Part shown: positions 1 to 10,967 of the stretch, piece by piece
How positions within the stretch are numbered: position 1 is the stretch's first letter
Layout of the letters: every line of letters starts with the position of its first letter
DNA from: Taudactylus pleione
Lineage: Eukaryota > Chordata > Amphibia > Anura > Myobatrachidae
Assembly: GCA_031769625.1 (NCBI GenBank)
Contig: JAUIMM010000566.1
Location: 2,609,001-2,673,000 of the forward strand
Direction: 5' to 3'
DNA length: 64,000 bases
Notes under the pieces: generated by a model
Told to the model about the DNA's origin: nothing
Databases searched by the model: none
What the model saw: the letters and a program-made list of their open reading frames with translations, nothing else
Made by a program: the position numbers and the translations under genes

Positions 1-254
1 AGAAGGCATTTTCCCAACTGGCCAAGCCCTGGCTTAGCAGTGGTAGAGGATTAGACAGTGTTCACTGTAGGAATTTTTCAGGGAAGGGGAGCTGAACAAA
101 GAGGATGACACATCTGTGCACACCAAAGCAGAGGCGTAATTATACATGGTGGTTCCCTGTGTACATAAAGATCATTGGTACCCCCATCCACAATTGGAGC
201 AGAAAAAACAAATGTGGTCGTGTTGGGAAGGGGCACGAGCACACAATAGTACCC

Positions 255-890
255 CAAATGCAAATTACGCCACACATTGGTGCCCCTTCATCACAGTATA
301 CCATACACTGGTGCGCCTTCGTCACATAACACTGCACAGTGGAGCCCCTTATTCATGTTACGTCGCACAGTGGAGCCCTATATTCATGTTACATCACGCA
401 GTAGTAGTGCCCCTTCTACATTATGCCAAAACAATAATGCCCCCAGAAAATTATGCCATACAATAATGCCCCTAGAACATTATGCCAAAACAGTAGTGCC
501 CCACATAACATTATGCCAAAACAGTAATGCCCCCAGAATATTATGCCAAAACAGTAATGCCCCAGAACACATTATGGCAAAACCGTAATGCCCCCATAAC
601 ATTATGCCATACAGTAATGCCCCTAGAACATTATGCCAAAACAGTCATGCCCCAGAACACATCATGCCAAAACAGTAATGCCCCCATAACATTATGCCAA
701 AACAATAATGCCCCATAACATTTTGCCAAAACAGTAATGCCCCCATAACATTTTGCCAAAACAATAATGCCCCATAACATTTTGCCAATACAGTAATGCC
801 CCCATAACATAATGCCAAAACAGTAATGCCCCAGAACATTATGCCAAAATTGTAATGCCCCAGAACATTATGCCATACAGTAATGACCCC
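255..890. repeat. 30-bp minisatellite (CATTATGCCAAAACAGTAATGCCCC type)
   Basis: About 20 units of CATAACATTATGCCAAAACAGTAATGCCCC. Divergence is high at the left (255-400, TGGTGCCCCTTCATCAC forms) and low at the right. Several overlapping small open frames (62-106 codons) on both strands reflect the repeat and are not genes. Confidence 0.93.
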
Positions 891-1040
891 CCACCACAGC
901 AACTCACCTCCCCCCAGGGAGTCTGCTTCCAATCCAGGTGCTGCTGGCTGCCCCACCTCCTACATCCGCCACCGGTCCCCTCATGACCATGCCAATGCCA
1001 CCCCCGCCAGGAGAGCTGGAAGATCTGACTAGAGTCATCC

Positions 1041-1255
1041 TCAGCTCCTCGCGCCAGTGAGTGGCCAGGGAACCCTAAACCTAACCCTCCCCCCCACCCC
1101 GCGGCTGTTCGCGCCCGGCTTACCGGCTCCCGGCGCAGGTCTAATGACAGGCGTCAAAATCGATTTCGACGCCTGTCATTAGTGGCTTGCCGGGATTAGA
1201 CAGTCGGGAAGCCGGTGGTCGGGATTACGTCCATCGGCTTCTCGACTGCTTCCCG
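1041..1255. repeat. Fragment of palindromic repeat family B with hairpin
   Basis: Contains CCCTAAACCTAACCCTCC (1071-1089), then a hairpin with arms CTAATGACAGGCGTC and GACGCCTGTCATTAG (1141-1182), and GGGAAGCCGGTGGTCGGGATTACGTCC. The same ingredients occur at 23877-24315, 22000-22500 and 46550-46915. Confidence 0.7.
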
Positions 1256-2415
1256 TGAAAGTGACAAACAAAAGTTTGTATGCATTGGAGAAGAAACAAT
1301 GTTTCCCTGGAAACTATCCAACAATTTTAGGAATTTGTGTTGTACAATACCACTTTCCAACAGTCTCTAATACTCAGGATTAATGGTTTACACAGACCAA
1401 CCAGCATAAAATGTATAATTCTTACAATATGTAGTTTTATTTTATCAAATACCAGTGGGTCCAATTTTTGTTTTCAGTACATATGAAAGACAGTCAGATT
1501 TGCTTTTTTTTTGTGAAATGAAAAAATAAAACTAATAGGTGAGATTTATTTGATGACCATTGAAAATGCTGCTGTTGACCTGTACAGATGGTAGATGTAC
1601 TGTACCCCGTGGCATTGATTGCAGTTTTGGTATGCACGACTTAACAGCTGAACCGCTCTCTAACCAGCAATGAGAGTGTTACATCTACGCCTCCTCTGTT
1701 GATTTCCCCCTTCCACAGTAATAAGGAATTTTTCAAGCTGCAGAACACCGGATCTGATTTACAAATAAAGTTTCTACCAGTTCCTCTGGAGTTATTTGTC
1801 TGTTGCTTTTTTAAAACACATTACCATTTTGATGAAATCAAAGACTGAACACAGCACTTGCCAGGCATGATTGCTGTAGAGAGTTATTGCTTGATTCATC
1901 TAAATGGATCTAATTCCCGTTCCCAGATCTGGGCTTCATGGATATTAAAAAAAGCAAATAAAACAAAAATCAAGGCTGTGCTTAGTGCAAAGTAGTAGCA
2001 AAGATGGTAATAGAAGACAAATTCAGGAGAACGATTTAGTAGTTCCATATTGAAATATCTGGATTGGGATCTGTGGATAGAGCAGGGTGCTGGGTATATT
2101 AATATTAAAAGTTGACCCAGCCTAGCATCCCTTCTCACCTAGACTTGTATATGAAATTGGATGTACTGTAGCAGCATTTACTATTGAGATTGCTGTATTA
2201 TGGTATCTTGATGTTTTGCATGTCGCCAGGGGAGTGGTTAAGGTTCCATTAGATGCTTCCTCACATCCCCTAACAACAATGCACACTGTCAGTCAGAACA
2301 TACATTGTAGTTGCACCGGATAATAGTCAAATACTAACAGTCGTCCATGACAGGCCAAAAGTGTAGTACTTTAAGCCAAAAAGAGACACTCATGGGTTAT
2401 TTGTGGGATGAGACA
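1256..2415. other. AT-rich interval without recognised gene or element
   Basis: No conserved coding motif, splice-bounded exon or terminal repeat seen. An 80-codon minus frame at 1896-2138 has no recognisable features. Confidence 0.5.
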
Positions 2416-2419
2416 TACG

Positions 2420-3335
2420 GCTCTATTTATTAACATTATTTTTACTAATATAAAGTGAAAAGGGGTGTTTTCACACCCTTTTCACATTATTTTAGTATCA
2501 CCTATATCACCTATAGTTATTACAGGGCAATTGGAGTAGAATTCGTAAAATTCTACTCCAACCCTTAAGTATCACTTACTTTTAGTAATCAGATCGTATT
2601 ACCCATAATTGTAATGGGAAGTGATCTGGCCAAAGTTACTAAAAATAAATTGTGATAAAATATTGGGAAAAGCCGTGTGATAATAACGCCACCTGGAGGT
2701 GGCGTTATCCAGGGTCTACCCCGGTTACCGGCCTCCTACTCTGCTCTAACGGGGAGAGCAGAGCCGGGAGTCGATCCCAGTAATCAGCTGTGTGGTCTAA
2801 ACAGACCGCAAGCTGATTACTGTAAAAAAAAGGAAAAATAAATTGTCAAAACATTTTTTTACTTACCTGACTCGAGGGACCGGTGATCAGGCCTCCGGTG
2901 ATGTCTCCCCTCCGGTCAGCTGGTCTCCCATAGTGCACTGCAGCCCGCTAATCAGGTGATCGGGTCCCAGTGCAGTATGGGAGATTGCCTGATCAGAGGC
3001 ATAGAGGATATCACCGTAGGCCCGGATCATGCAGGTAAGTGTAATTAAGGGAGAGGGGGGGTAGCGGGGGGTCGCGGGGGGTCTGTGATCGTGGGGGCGG
3101 AGCTTAGTGCCAGGGGCGGAGCTTAGCGCCGGGGGGTAGCTGGGGCGGGCACTTTGTCAAGGTATTTTTTGCGAAAATATCGTGACTAGTGTGCGGAGGG
3201 GATTCGCAGGGACAGAGGTTTCTCGCGAGCTCTGTCCCTGCAAGGAATTTGTAGTAAATCCCTGTGATATTGCCTGAATTCGCAATGCGAATTCAGTCGA
3301 TAATATCACACTACAATCTGCATAAATAGAGCCCA
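2420..3335. repeat. Large palindromic repeat (CTCTATTTAT ends)
   Basis: Left end GGCTCTATTTATTAAC and right end GCATAAATAGAGCCC are inverted. The interior has hairpins (GTGAAAAGGGGTGTTTTCACACCCTTTTCAC at 2457-2486, TAGAATTCGTAAAATTCTA at 2537-2556) and a GC-rich centre with GGGGGCGGAGCTTAG repeats (3095-3130). Fits a long MITE or foldback element. Confidence 0.6.
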
Positions 3336-4080
3336 TAGACTTAACGGGATTATACTTTATGAATAAGCAGTTTTGTTCTTTCCCTTGGTTTAGTTAGACT
3401 TCTTGGAGGCCTCCACCACAGGGTGTCCTGCTCCCTTCTGAGTGCTTGCAGGAGGACCTAGTAACCTCCCTCCGAAAAGCAGTACCCAATCTAGTGTGGA
3501 AGAGTTACCTATAATCAGAACCTTCAAAGACACACCACCAAGGGTGTTGAACAAGATTTTAAAGCATGAGTTCATCCGTACCATCCATATTGGACAGCCA
3601 CTACTCCTGTTGTGGCTGCTCCAGGATCATGGTGGTAAGAATATCAAAGTAGAGAAGGTGCCAAGGAGGAAGAACAGAGGGCAGGGTCATAATCCCAAGG
3701 GACAGACTGCCAGGAGAACAGAAGAGGAGAGTGTTTCAGAGGACAGGATGCAAGGGAACATTATAATATAAATGCAGTTTCAATGATTCTCTATCTATAA
3801 GTCAATTGTCCACCATATATGTTCTGTTACTGTTAGACAAGTATCATTTTGATATTGCAACCACTGTTTTCAACAGTGATTATTATACATGCAGATGTCA
3901 TCAGTTGCAATACCAACAATAAATATACGGTACCAGCCAGAGAAAGTCTTGGGGGTTTCAAATTTTCTTATTTCTTAGTGATGATTCGTAACATGGAATA
4001 AAACAAAAAAAAGCAGGACAGCATAGCATTACTAAATGTCAATTAGCCTAGGTCCCCAAGGTGGATCACAAAAAGGGAAT
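3336..4080. other. Unassigned interval with a 109-codon frame
   Basis: A plus-strand frame at 3442-3771 is open for 109 codons, basic at its C-terminal half (RRKNRGQG, ARRTEEES) with no recognisable domain. It could be part of a decayed retroelement or chance. Nothing else seen. Confidence 0.3.
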
Positions 4081-4099
4081 ATTAAAAACATCTGGGACT

Positions 4100-4655
4100 G
4101 AGGGCTTCATTCAGAGGCGGCCGTACGGTCTACGACCACATGGCTGCCTCGATGTTTGTCCAGTGCGCATGCGCACGAGGGAGCCTGCTCCTTCGTGCGC
4201 ATGCGTGAGACCCGCTACGACCGACAGCGCCAGTCGTAGCGTGTCTCTTTCCAAAGGGGGCGAGCTGTCGATGTTGATTGACAGCTTGCCCAGTTTGGAA
4301 GGCGGGCCGGGGGGGTGGCATCCCAAATGGAGGCGTTCCCGTGGGAACGCCTGCCATTTGGGGGAGGCCCCACTGACATCACTAGTGATGTCAGTGGAGA
4401 GCTTCCGGCTCTGACAGAGCCAGAAGCTCTCCGGGGCTTACGACAAATGAGACCCTACCCTAGGGTCTCGTCGTAAGCCCCGATGGTCGCGATGGTCTAT
4501 GACCATCGCGACCATCACCCTAGTGGTCGTTAGAGCTGTGGGTGTAAACCCACAGCCTAACAATCGAAACAGAGGCGGGCGGTCAGGATGCAAGCGGCCG
4601 CCCAGCTTTTGATCGATCGCTTGCATCCTCTGACCGCCTCTGAATGAGGGCCTGA
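4100..4655. repeat. Palindromic repeat family A (CATTCAGAGGCGG ends)
   Basis: Ends TTCATTCAGAGGCGG and CCGCCTCTGAATGAGG are inverted. Typical interior shared with 27718-28205, 39855-40400 and 47778-48290: GTGCGCATGCGCACGA, CCCACTGACATCACTAGTGATGTCAGTGG, GGTCGCGATGGTC. The interior is almost wholly made of hairpins. Confidence 0.75.
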
Positions 4656-4719
4656 GTCCCTGGGTGTAGACAAATATCCTTTCTCATGCACAGTTCCCAA
4701 AAATAAACAGCCTGTAAAA

Positions 4720-5010
4720 TGACAGTTAGGAGCTGATTTGTTGGTACATTATCTCTCTCCACTTATCTCTCTCCAAGACTTAAGCCAGGCACACACTGGA
4801 CGATATGTCGTCCAATCCGTCCGACCGGAGCGACATATCGGGCAGATATCGCTAGCGGGGGCCATGTTGCCAAATGCAGAATGACCTCCACTGTTGTTCC
4901 ATCGCTGCCGGCATTGGAAAGTATGTATGCACTTGGCGAAGCCGGCAACCCCGCCTGGTCCTGCCGCTGACAAGGTCGGGCACACTAGACATCTTCTAGT
5001 GTGTGTTGAT
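4720..5010. repeat. Partial MITEs (TTATCTCTCTCC type and GACGATATGTCGTCC type)
   Basis: 4720-4785 is one arm of the element found complete at 41702-41890 (GCTGATTTGTTGGTACATTATCTCTCTCC). 4786-5003 starts GCCAGGCACACACTGGACGATATGTCGTCC and resembles 26946-27183. Confidence 0.6.
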
Positions 5011-5089
5011 ATTAAAATTAACCTCTATATACCCCTGCCTGTACCTTCTAAAATCCTTCCTATAAAACTCTAAGGATGACGCTAATTTG

Positions 5090-6550
5090 TATATGTAGTC
5101 ATACAATAAATAGAGACTCCAGACTCAGAACATGTGGTTCCGAAGCACAAAGTATTATTCAAGTAAAAGTACAGTCAGTTACACGCTATGATCTGTGTAC
5201 AATTTAGCGCAAAGGAATTATACAGACCCAAGTACAGTATACATACGCAGCGCCTCTGGACCAGATCCCGGCATTCAGAAAGAAAACCTCCGTTAATCAG
5301 CATTCAGCAAGAAGACTAAAGACCCAGTGTTTGAGCACACATGTTTATACCCCCCAGAATAGACAGGACAATAGAGAAGTTTCTTGCTTATGCCATTGGT
5401 TCCCAGGGGAGAAACATATGTTACAGTGCATTTAACAGGCTGGTTCAAATAGACTCGCCCAGCCTCTAACAACTGAGGGTCTTTTCCCTCCCGCCTCCCC
5501 CTGCTGCATCCTAACAGTTGTTCATAAAATATACATTTTGTTGCTTGTAGTTTCTGCGGTCCATAAGTTGAGAATGCATGATGCGATCTCCACACCGATA
5601 GTACTGGAATTCTGTTGAAAGAGTACGCATCAGTTCGAAACCAAACACGGCTTTCTTAGCATGTATAAAACCTTAGTTATCAAATGTCTTTATTTCTCAG
5701 CATTTAAACTAACTGAACCAACTTAAATCATAAACTTTAAAGCTTATTAAACCTTATGTGTGAATATGTAATGTGTGCGTATTCGGGGTTTGATATAAGG
5801 ACGCTAGTTAACTTGGGGCAGATGCATGCGCATAAAGCTAATAAAACAGCGGTTTCATACAAAGTCCTATGCATTCGCTAATATGCGACCAGTAAACAGC
5901 GCAATTAATGTGTGTATGAGGAAGGGTGCACTTAACTCTCACTAAGTGAACATCTTAGCAGTGTGACATGCTGAGCCAGATAGTTCCATATGCCCACTCT
6001 GTCAGCAGTCCCCCCCACATGTCCCAGGCTTCAAAAGAAAAACAGTTTATTCTCCCAGTCTCTTGTGTGAAATTCAAATAGCCCAGCTACAAGAGACAGA
6101 CCTAAGATGACACTCTAGTCTTTGAAATCATGTCATTGCAGGAAGCCTGCTAATGTAAGGTGTGTATTCTAGCCGGAACACCTGGACTGAGAGCAGACGT
6201 TATTCCAGGAAGCTTATCTACACAGGTTAGTTGTCACTTGGCCATTTGCTCTATTCAGCTAATGCAATGTTGGCATACTGTAAAGCCATTTCTGAAATAT
6301 ATATCCTTTATAATACGTAAAGTAATGAAATAGGCTTTTGGTGAATCGCCGTAACCTATGGCGATGGTCACAGATGCATTCGCATGATGCTAATAGTATT
6401 ATCGCCACATGTACTAAAGTGTGAGTTTATCTAAAATGGCGCTTAGGCGGCCATTTCGCAAAATGGCGTCTTGCGGCCAGTCACAAGATGGTGTCGCTGC
6501 GATTCAATTTTAAACTGATCTTGTCTCAGCCAATAATCCAGTTTCGACAT
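5090..6550 (-). repeat. Possible solo LTR, minus strand
   Basis: Read on the minus strand there is GGTATAAACATGTGTGCTC at 5332-5350 (TATA-like), then a transcribed-looking region, AATAATACTTTGTGCTTCGG (5138-5157) and GAGTCTCTATTTATTGTATGACTACA towards 5095. This order resembles U3-R-U5. I could not establish both termini or a target duplication, and no retroviral coding sequence adjoins it. Confidence 0.25.
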
Positions 6551-7194
6551 GTGTACCAGCCTTTAGTGAAAAGACCCCTATGTTATAGAAACATCCTAAC
6601 TGGAACATCCATTGTATTAAAAAAGTTACATAGACATCTGACGTCAACACGCTAAGGTGTCTCCACTACTCGCTTCTATTTACCCGTTACCAAGGAAACC
6701 CAGATAAACTTGCAAAAGGATCTGACGTCCCCCACATTTGTGGATCTACATTTGTATATCTTAGAGATGTCAAACGTCTTTACGCACAGGCGTCCCTAAT
6801 CAATGCTGCCTGTATACCGTTATCATGGATACCATTTATAACGGAACTAATAGTATACAATTATGTACTGTACAGTGCAGTGGCGTAACTTCATCCCAGT
6901 TGACCAGAGGCAAGATAGATGTTGGCGCCCCCGCCCCTTGTCCCATGCTGACTCTTCAACTTTGTAAAACAAATGACACGCCCTTGACATCCCTACGAAA
7001 ACGAGTTGTATTTTGGACTGCTAATCTGATGCATGCGCAAAGCGATATCTCAGAAATTGACGCATGTGCAGTAGTGTAAGAATCGCTCATTCCTTTTGCA
7101 ATCTTTGTGACTGCCAGACAATACAGATAGCATTTTAGTGATGCTAAACAATAAGGAGTACCATACAATACTGATAGCAATTTAGTGACTGCCA

Positions 7195-7910
7195 TAGACA
7201 ATTGAAAGCAATAGTGTTGCAGCGCCCGCCAGATAATGCAGAGTGTTGCAGTGTCTTCCATGGAATGAAGGGAGTGTCGCAGTGATCCCCATATAATTAT
7301 TATTATTATTATTACCATTTATTTATATATAGCGCACACATGTTCCGCAGCACTTTACAAAGAGAATATTTGCCCATTCACATCAGTCCCTGCCCCAGTG
7401 CAGCTTACAATCTATATTCCCTATCACATGCACACACACATACACACTAGGGTTAATTTTGTTGGGAGACAATTAACCTACCAGTATATTTTTGGAGTAT
7501 AATGCACAGTATGTCACAGTGACCCTAATATAATGCAGAGTGTCACAGTGCCCGCCATGTAATGTAAGGAGCATTACAGTGCCCACCGTGTAATGCAGAG
7601 GGTTGCAATGCCTACCATGTAATGTAGAGAACATTGCAGTGCCCACCATATAATGCACAGTGTCGCAGTGCTCGTCATGTATTGTAGAGAGTGTTGCAGT
7701 GCCTGCCATATAATGCAGAATATCACAGTGCCCACCATGTAATGCAGAGGGGTGCAGTGTTCACCAGATAATGCAGAGTGTCACAGTGCCTGCCATATAC
7801 TGCAAAGTGTTGCAATGCCCACCAGAAAATGCAGAGAGTTGTGTCTTCCATGTAAAGCAGAGTGTCGCAGTGCCTGCTATGTAATGAAGAGTGTCGCAGT
7901 GCCCAGCAGT
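7195..7910. repeat. 30-bp minisatellite (TAATGCAGAGTGTCACAGTGCCC type)
   Basis: Repeats of roughly CACAGTGCCCACCATGTAATGCAGAGTGTT occur 15-20 times with 10-20 percent divergence. They are interrupted at 7290-7480 by an unrelated dispersed repeat. The apparent ORFs here (78 and 114 codons, minus) are repeat artefacts rich in His and Leu. Confidence 0.9.
7290..7415. repeat. Dispersed repeat, AGCGCACACATGTTCCGCAGCACTTTACA type
   Basis: An (ATT)n tract followed by ACCATTTATTTATATATAGCGC, CCGCAGCACTTTACAAAG and CCCTGCCCCAGTGCAGCTTACAATCTA. A related copy in reverse lies at 48893-49015 (GATTGTAAGCTCCACTGGGGCAGGGAC ... ACAGCGCTGCAGGATATGTGAGCGCTATATAAATA). Partial ones are at 37345-37415 and 45485-45535. 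From memory this type is very common in frog genomes. Confidence 0.7.
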
Positions 7911-7969
7911 GACTCACATTTAACACAGATAATATGAATACACCACCCTTAGTTAGAAAAGGAATAATG

Positions 7970-8060
7970 AAACACACACACATTTTATAAGACACACACA
8001 TATTACATACATACATACATACACACGCACACATACATACATACATACATACATACACAT
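7970..8060. repeat. CA- and CATA-type microsatellite
   Basis: Runs of ACACAC and (CATA)n, including CATACATACATACATACATA at about 8030-8055. It lies inside the hAT-type element downstream of the minisatellite. Confidence 0.9.
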
Positions 8061-8466
8061 TATACATTACATACCAATTACCACAATGTAGTTGCTAACA
8101 GGTGTGGAATGGTCCCGTGATTCGCGGGGAAACGGAAAGAGGCGGAGCAAGTCATATTGGCTACATCACTGCTTGCGAGCAGTGTAGGAGGGGGTGTGCC
8201 AGCCTGTGGCTGCAAGGAGTCTTGAATAACCTGCTGGAGCTTGTCTCCACCCCCGTGAATGCTTGGTGCTGCTGCTGTACACAGATGGCAAGCAGCTGCA
8301 CTGTGGTTGGCGGGCCAGTCCGACCCTGGCGCTGAGAGCATTTACTAATAGGGCAGGGGACGGAGAAAGCTGGCTGGGACAATTGGAGGAATGGTGCCCA
8401 CTGCAGGGGTGGTGCCCGGCGGCGACCGCCTCCATTGTCTGCGGCAGTTCCGCCCCTGGTACAGTG

Positions 8467-8883
8467 CACTGCATTTACTATACCATATTTTATGAACATC
8501 ACCATGGCAGAATATAAAAGACTTTAATTGCCTACAAAAAACGCCTACACAAAGGAAAAAGAAAATACTGTAGGATACATTTTAATTTAAAATCAAATAA
8601 AAAACAAAGTAGGATGGTAACATATACCACATATTCATGCCATTGGGCGGGTTTCATTTCAGTCCATTACAAAATAAACAGTACAAAGATTATTGAATAT
8701 ATAACTAATAATAAAAACGTACACATAGGAGTATTTCTACACAATCCAGAAAATAAATATTATTATATTCCAAAAGGGTCCAGAGATGTGAGTATTTTCC
8801 TCTAATTTAAAATTATATCTATAAAAAACACTTGATTTCGAATTCATGGTTTAAACCATTGGGTACCAATGTATCCAGATTAT
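8467..8883. other. AT-rich interval, nothing recognised
   Basis: A 63-codon frame at 8614-8805 has no recognisable motif. No repeat ends seen. Confidence 0.4.
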
Positions 8884-9322
8884 GGGGCCTATTCATTATC
8901 ACTTAATTTCTACAAAAGCAGGTGAAAATGGACAATTGAAGTTATTGTGTTATTCATCAAGAAGGGAAAGCAGGAGATATCACAATTTCCTCTTGTGGAA
9001 TGGCCCGCTGTCCCGATACACTAGTATGGGGACAGAATTCATCAAGCTCCGAAAATATACTCAAGCTCCAGAGCTTGAGTGCAGGAGCATTCGCCATCTT
9101 CAGATGGCATTTGCTCCCACTCACTGCGAGCAACCCGTTCGGATCCCTCCGCCCCTGTCTGTCTCTTTCCGCCGGACGTCTGACCTCTAGGTCACCCATG
9201 CGCACTTGTGTCACTGCTCCAAAAGGAGCAGTGAAAAATTAAGTGGAGACAGCTTATTTTCAGATTTCAATGATGAATTGCTCTGGCACTCGCGGCGAGA
9301 AGAAATGTTTATTATCGGGGTC
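8884..9322. repeat. Palindromic repeat family C, copy 1
   Basis: Ends CCTATTCATTATCACTTAAT and ATTATCGGGGTCC. The interior has CCCGATACACTAGTATGGGG and GGAGCATTCGCCATCTTCAG. A copy in the opposite orientation is at 38664-39178 and a divergent one at 9747-10268. Confidence 0.75.
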
Positions 9323-9324
9323 CG

Positions 9325-9746
9325 TTCGAAACCAACCAGATCACAATAAGCAGAAGTGTTGTTATTGATGGAAAGTCAGTGCATCTATCATTTAAAACTA
9401 CACAAGCAGAGCAGCTAGAGGAAGAAGTAAAAGAAAAAACACCACCAGGGTAAGAGGAAAATGAAGTTGAAGTTGCTATGGTTGATCCAGCTATTGTTGA
9501 AGAGGGAAGATCATCTTCACCTTCGGTCAGGAGATCTACTGGATGGAACAAGAGTATACAGTACACCCAAAGCAGTTATCTTATCTTGTTCAGACAGAAC
9601 CGCAACCTGAGCCAGAATCCTGGAAGAGATGCAGAAACTGCCTACCCGTGAAATGGAAAAATGGATTAAAGCTGCAGATGAAGAGATTGTATCATTCAAA
9701 CAGCTCCAGAAATGAAATTTTATGTAAATGGGCTTTTAAGACCAAG
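9325..9746 (+). pseudogene. copia pol fragment A (before reverse transcriptase)
   Basis: Contains EPQPEPESWK, then in a shifted frame REMEKWIKAADEEIVSFKQ, then CKWAFKTK back in the first frame. This corresponds to the segment ahead of the copia reverse transcriptase, which usually reads W-x-x-A-M-x-x-E...W-V-F-K-x-K. At least one frameshift and several stops. Confidence 0.8.
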
Positions 9747-10268
9747 GGGTCAATTCATCATAAAAAGCAGATGAAAATTAAAAAAATGTTTCACCTACTT
9801 TTGTATAAATTAAGTATCAGGTCTATTTATTATAAAGGTCTCTGATATCACTGATGTCTCCTGTTTACCTTTCACCCCTGATCTGGACCGCTGTCTTCAT
9901 ACACTAATATGGGGACCTAAATTCATACAATATTTTCAAAGCTAAATGGTGTTTATTCCCGTACTCTGCTCCTTCCCTATGAAAGCAGTTCCGGGTTTCC
10001 GAAGAGAGATCTATTGGATCCCTCCGCTACTGCCTGCTTCCTTCCGCTAGACGCCACTTCACACAGGCGCACTAGCACTGCAGAGTCAGACTCGGCATTG
10101 CTAATTTTCACCGCTAGTAAAGTAGCGGTGAAGACATTTGCTGTGGCAGCTGATAATCGGATCAGCTGTCCCCGCACCGAGGAATGATGAATTGCTCTGG
10201 CGCTTACGGTGAGATAGAATATTAATTACCAGTGGCCCGCCCATCACCACAGAATTAACATAATGAAT
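9747..10268. mobile_element. Palindromic repeat family C, copy 2, inserted in copia relic
   Basis: Ends GGGTCAATTCATCATAA and ATAATGAATTGGGCTCCC. The interior has CCGCTGTCTTCATACACTAATATGGGGAC, equivalent to the centre of copy 1 at 8884-9322. It separates copia fragments A and B exactly where the protein should be continuous. Confidence 0.7.
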
Positions 10269-10390
10269 TGGGCTCCCAAAAGTGAAGGTAAAGTTTACAG
10301 ATTTATACTGTAGCTAGATTAGTGGCAAAGGGCTATTCTCAAAAATATAGTGAAGACTATGATGCCACTTTTACACCAGTTGCTAAACAG
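10269..10390 (+). pseudogene. copia pol fragment B (KARLVAKG motif)
   Basis: One frame gives ARLVAKGYSQKYSEDYDATF followed by TPVAK, the start of the copia reverse transcriptase. It is cut at 10390 by a hAT-type insertion and resumes at 10694. Confidence 0.85.
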
Positions 10391-10685
10391 CAGGGCCATA
10401 ACTAGGGTAGTGCGAACTGTGCCATGGCACAGGGCACCGCAGGGCAGGGGGCGCTGTTCAGGCCTGTCAATTTCCCTGTTTATTATCATTCTTACTTGTA
10501 GCTTCCTCTTCTGTTATCCCTAGAATCTCCTGGCTGCCCCAGGAGTACCCCTATCTCTTCCCTGGCCCATCCCCATGAAGCCATGGCCTGTTTTCAGGTG
10601 CATATGTCCCTATTTAAAAAATGGGGAGGGGGGGCGCCAATGCTCTCTCCGGCACAGGGCACCAAAAAGTCTGGTCACGGCACTG
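10391..10685. mobile_element. Small hAT-type element inserted in copia reverse transcriptase
   Basis: Begins CAGGGCCATAACTAGGGTAG and ends with the complement of CAGTGCCGTGACCAGAC; exact 8-bp duplication CTAAACAG at 10383-10390 and 10686-10693. 295 bp, no coding capacity. Confidence 0.9.
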
Positions 10686-10693
10686 CTAAACAG

Positions 10694-10967
10694 AATACTT
10701 TCAGTGCCGTGATCGCTTTAGCTGCCTTAAGAAATATGCAAGTGAGACATTATGACATCAACACTGCTTTTCTTAATGGTGATATAGAAGAAGAATTGTA
10801 CATTACACAGCCTGAAGGTTTTGTCAAAACCAAGAACTTCTATTTTGCAAATTGCAAATCAGCAACACCATGGAATAGTAACATTAACAAAGTTTTACTG
10901 GAACAAGAGTTCACAAGAAATAAAGCTGACCCATGCTTATATTTAAAGTCTGAGAAAGGGAAATATA
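10694..10967 (+). pseudogene. copia reverse transcriptase fragment C
   Basis: Frame reads NTFSAVIALAALRNMQVRHY, then DINTAFLNGDIEEELYITQ and PEGF, a classical copia reverse transcriptase core including the first catalytic Asp. A damaged W-x-x-x-L segment and the DPCLYLKSEKGKY part follow. Interrupted by the Tc1 insertion at 10968. Confidence 0.9.

Larger units (their letters stand above)
6878..8458. mobile_element. Non-autonomous hAT-type element with internal minisatellite, 1581 bp
   Basis: Starts CAGTGGCGTAACTTCATCCC and ends with the complement of CAGGGGCGGAACTGCCGCAG; exact 8-bp duplication GTACAGTG at 6870-6877 and 8459-8466. The interior is a 30-bp minisatellite (7195-7910) interrupted by a dispersed repeat (7290-7480), then a microsatellite. 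No transposase ORF. Confidence 0.9.

Noticed and set aside
3442..3771. 109-codon plus-strand ORF as a gene
   Set aside because: No domain, no splice context, no neighbouring exon; listed only within an unassigned interval.
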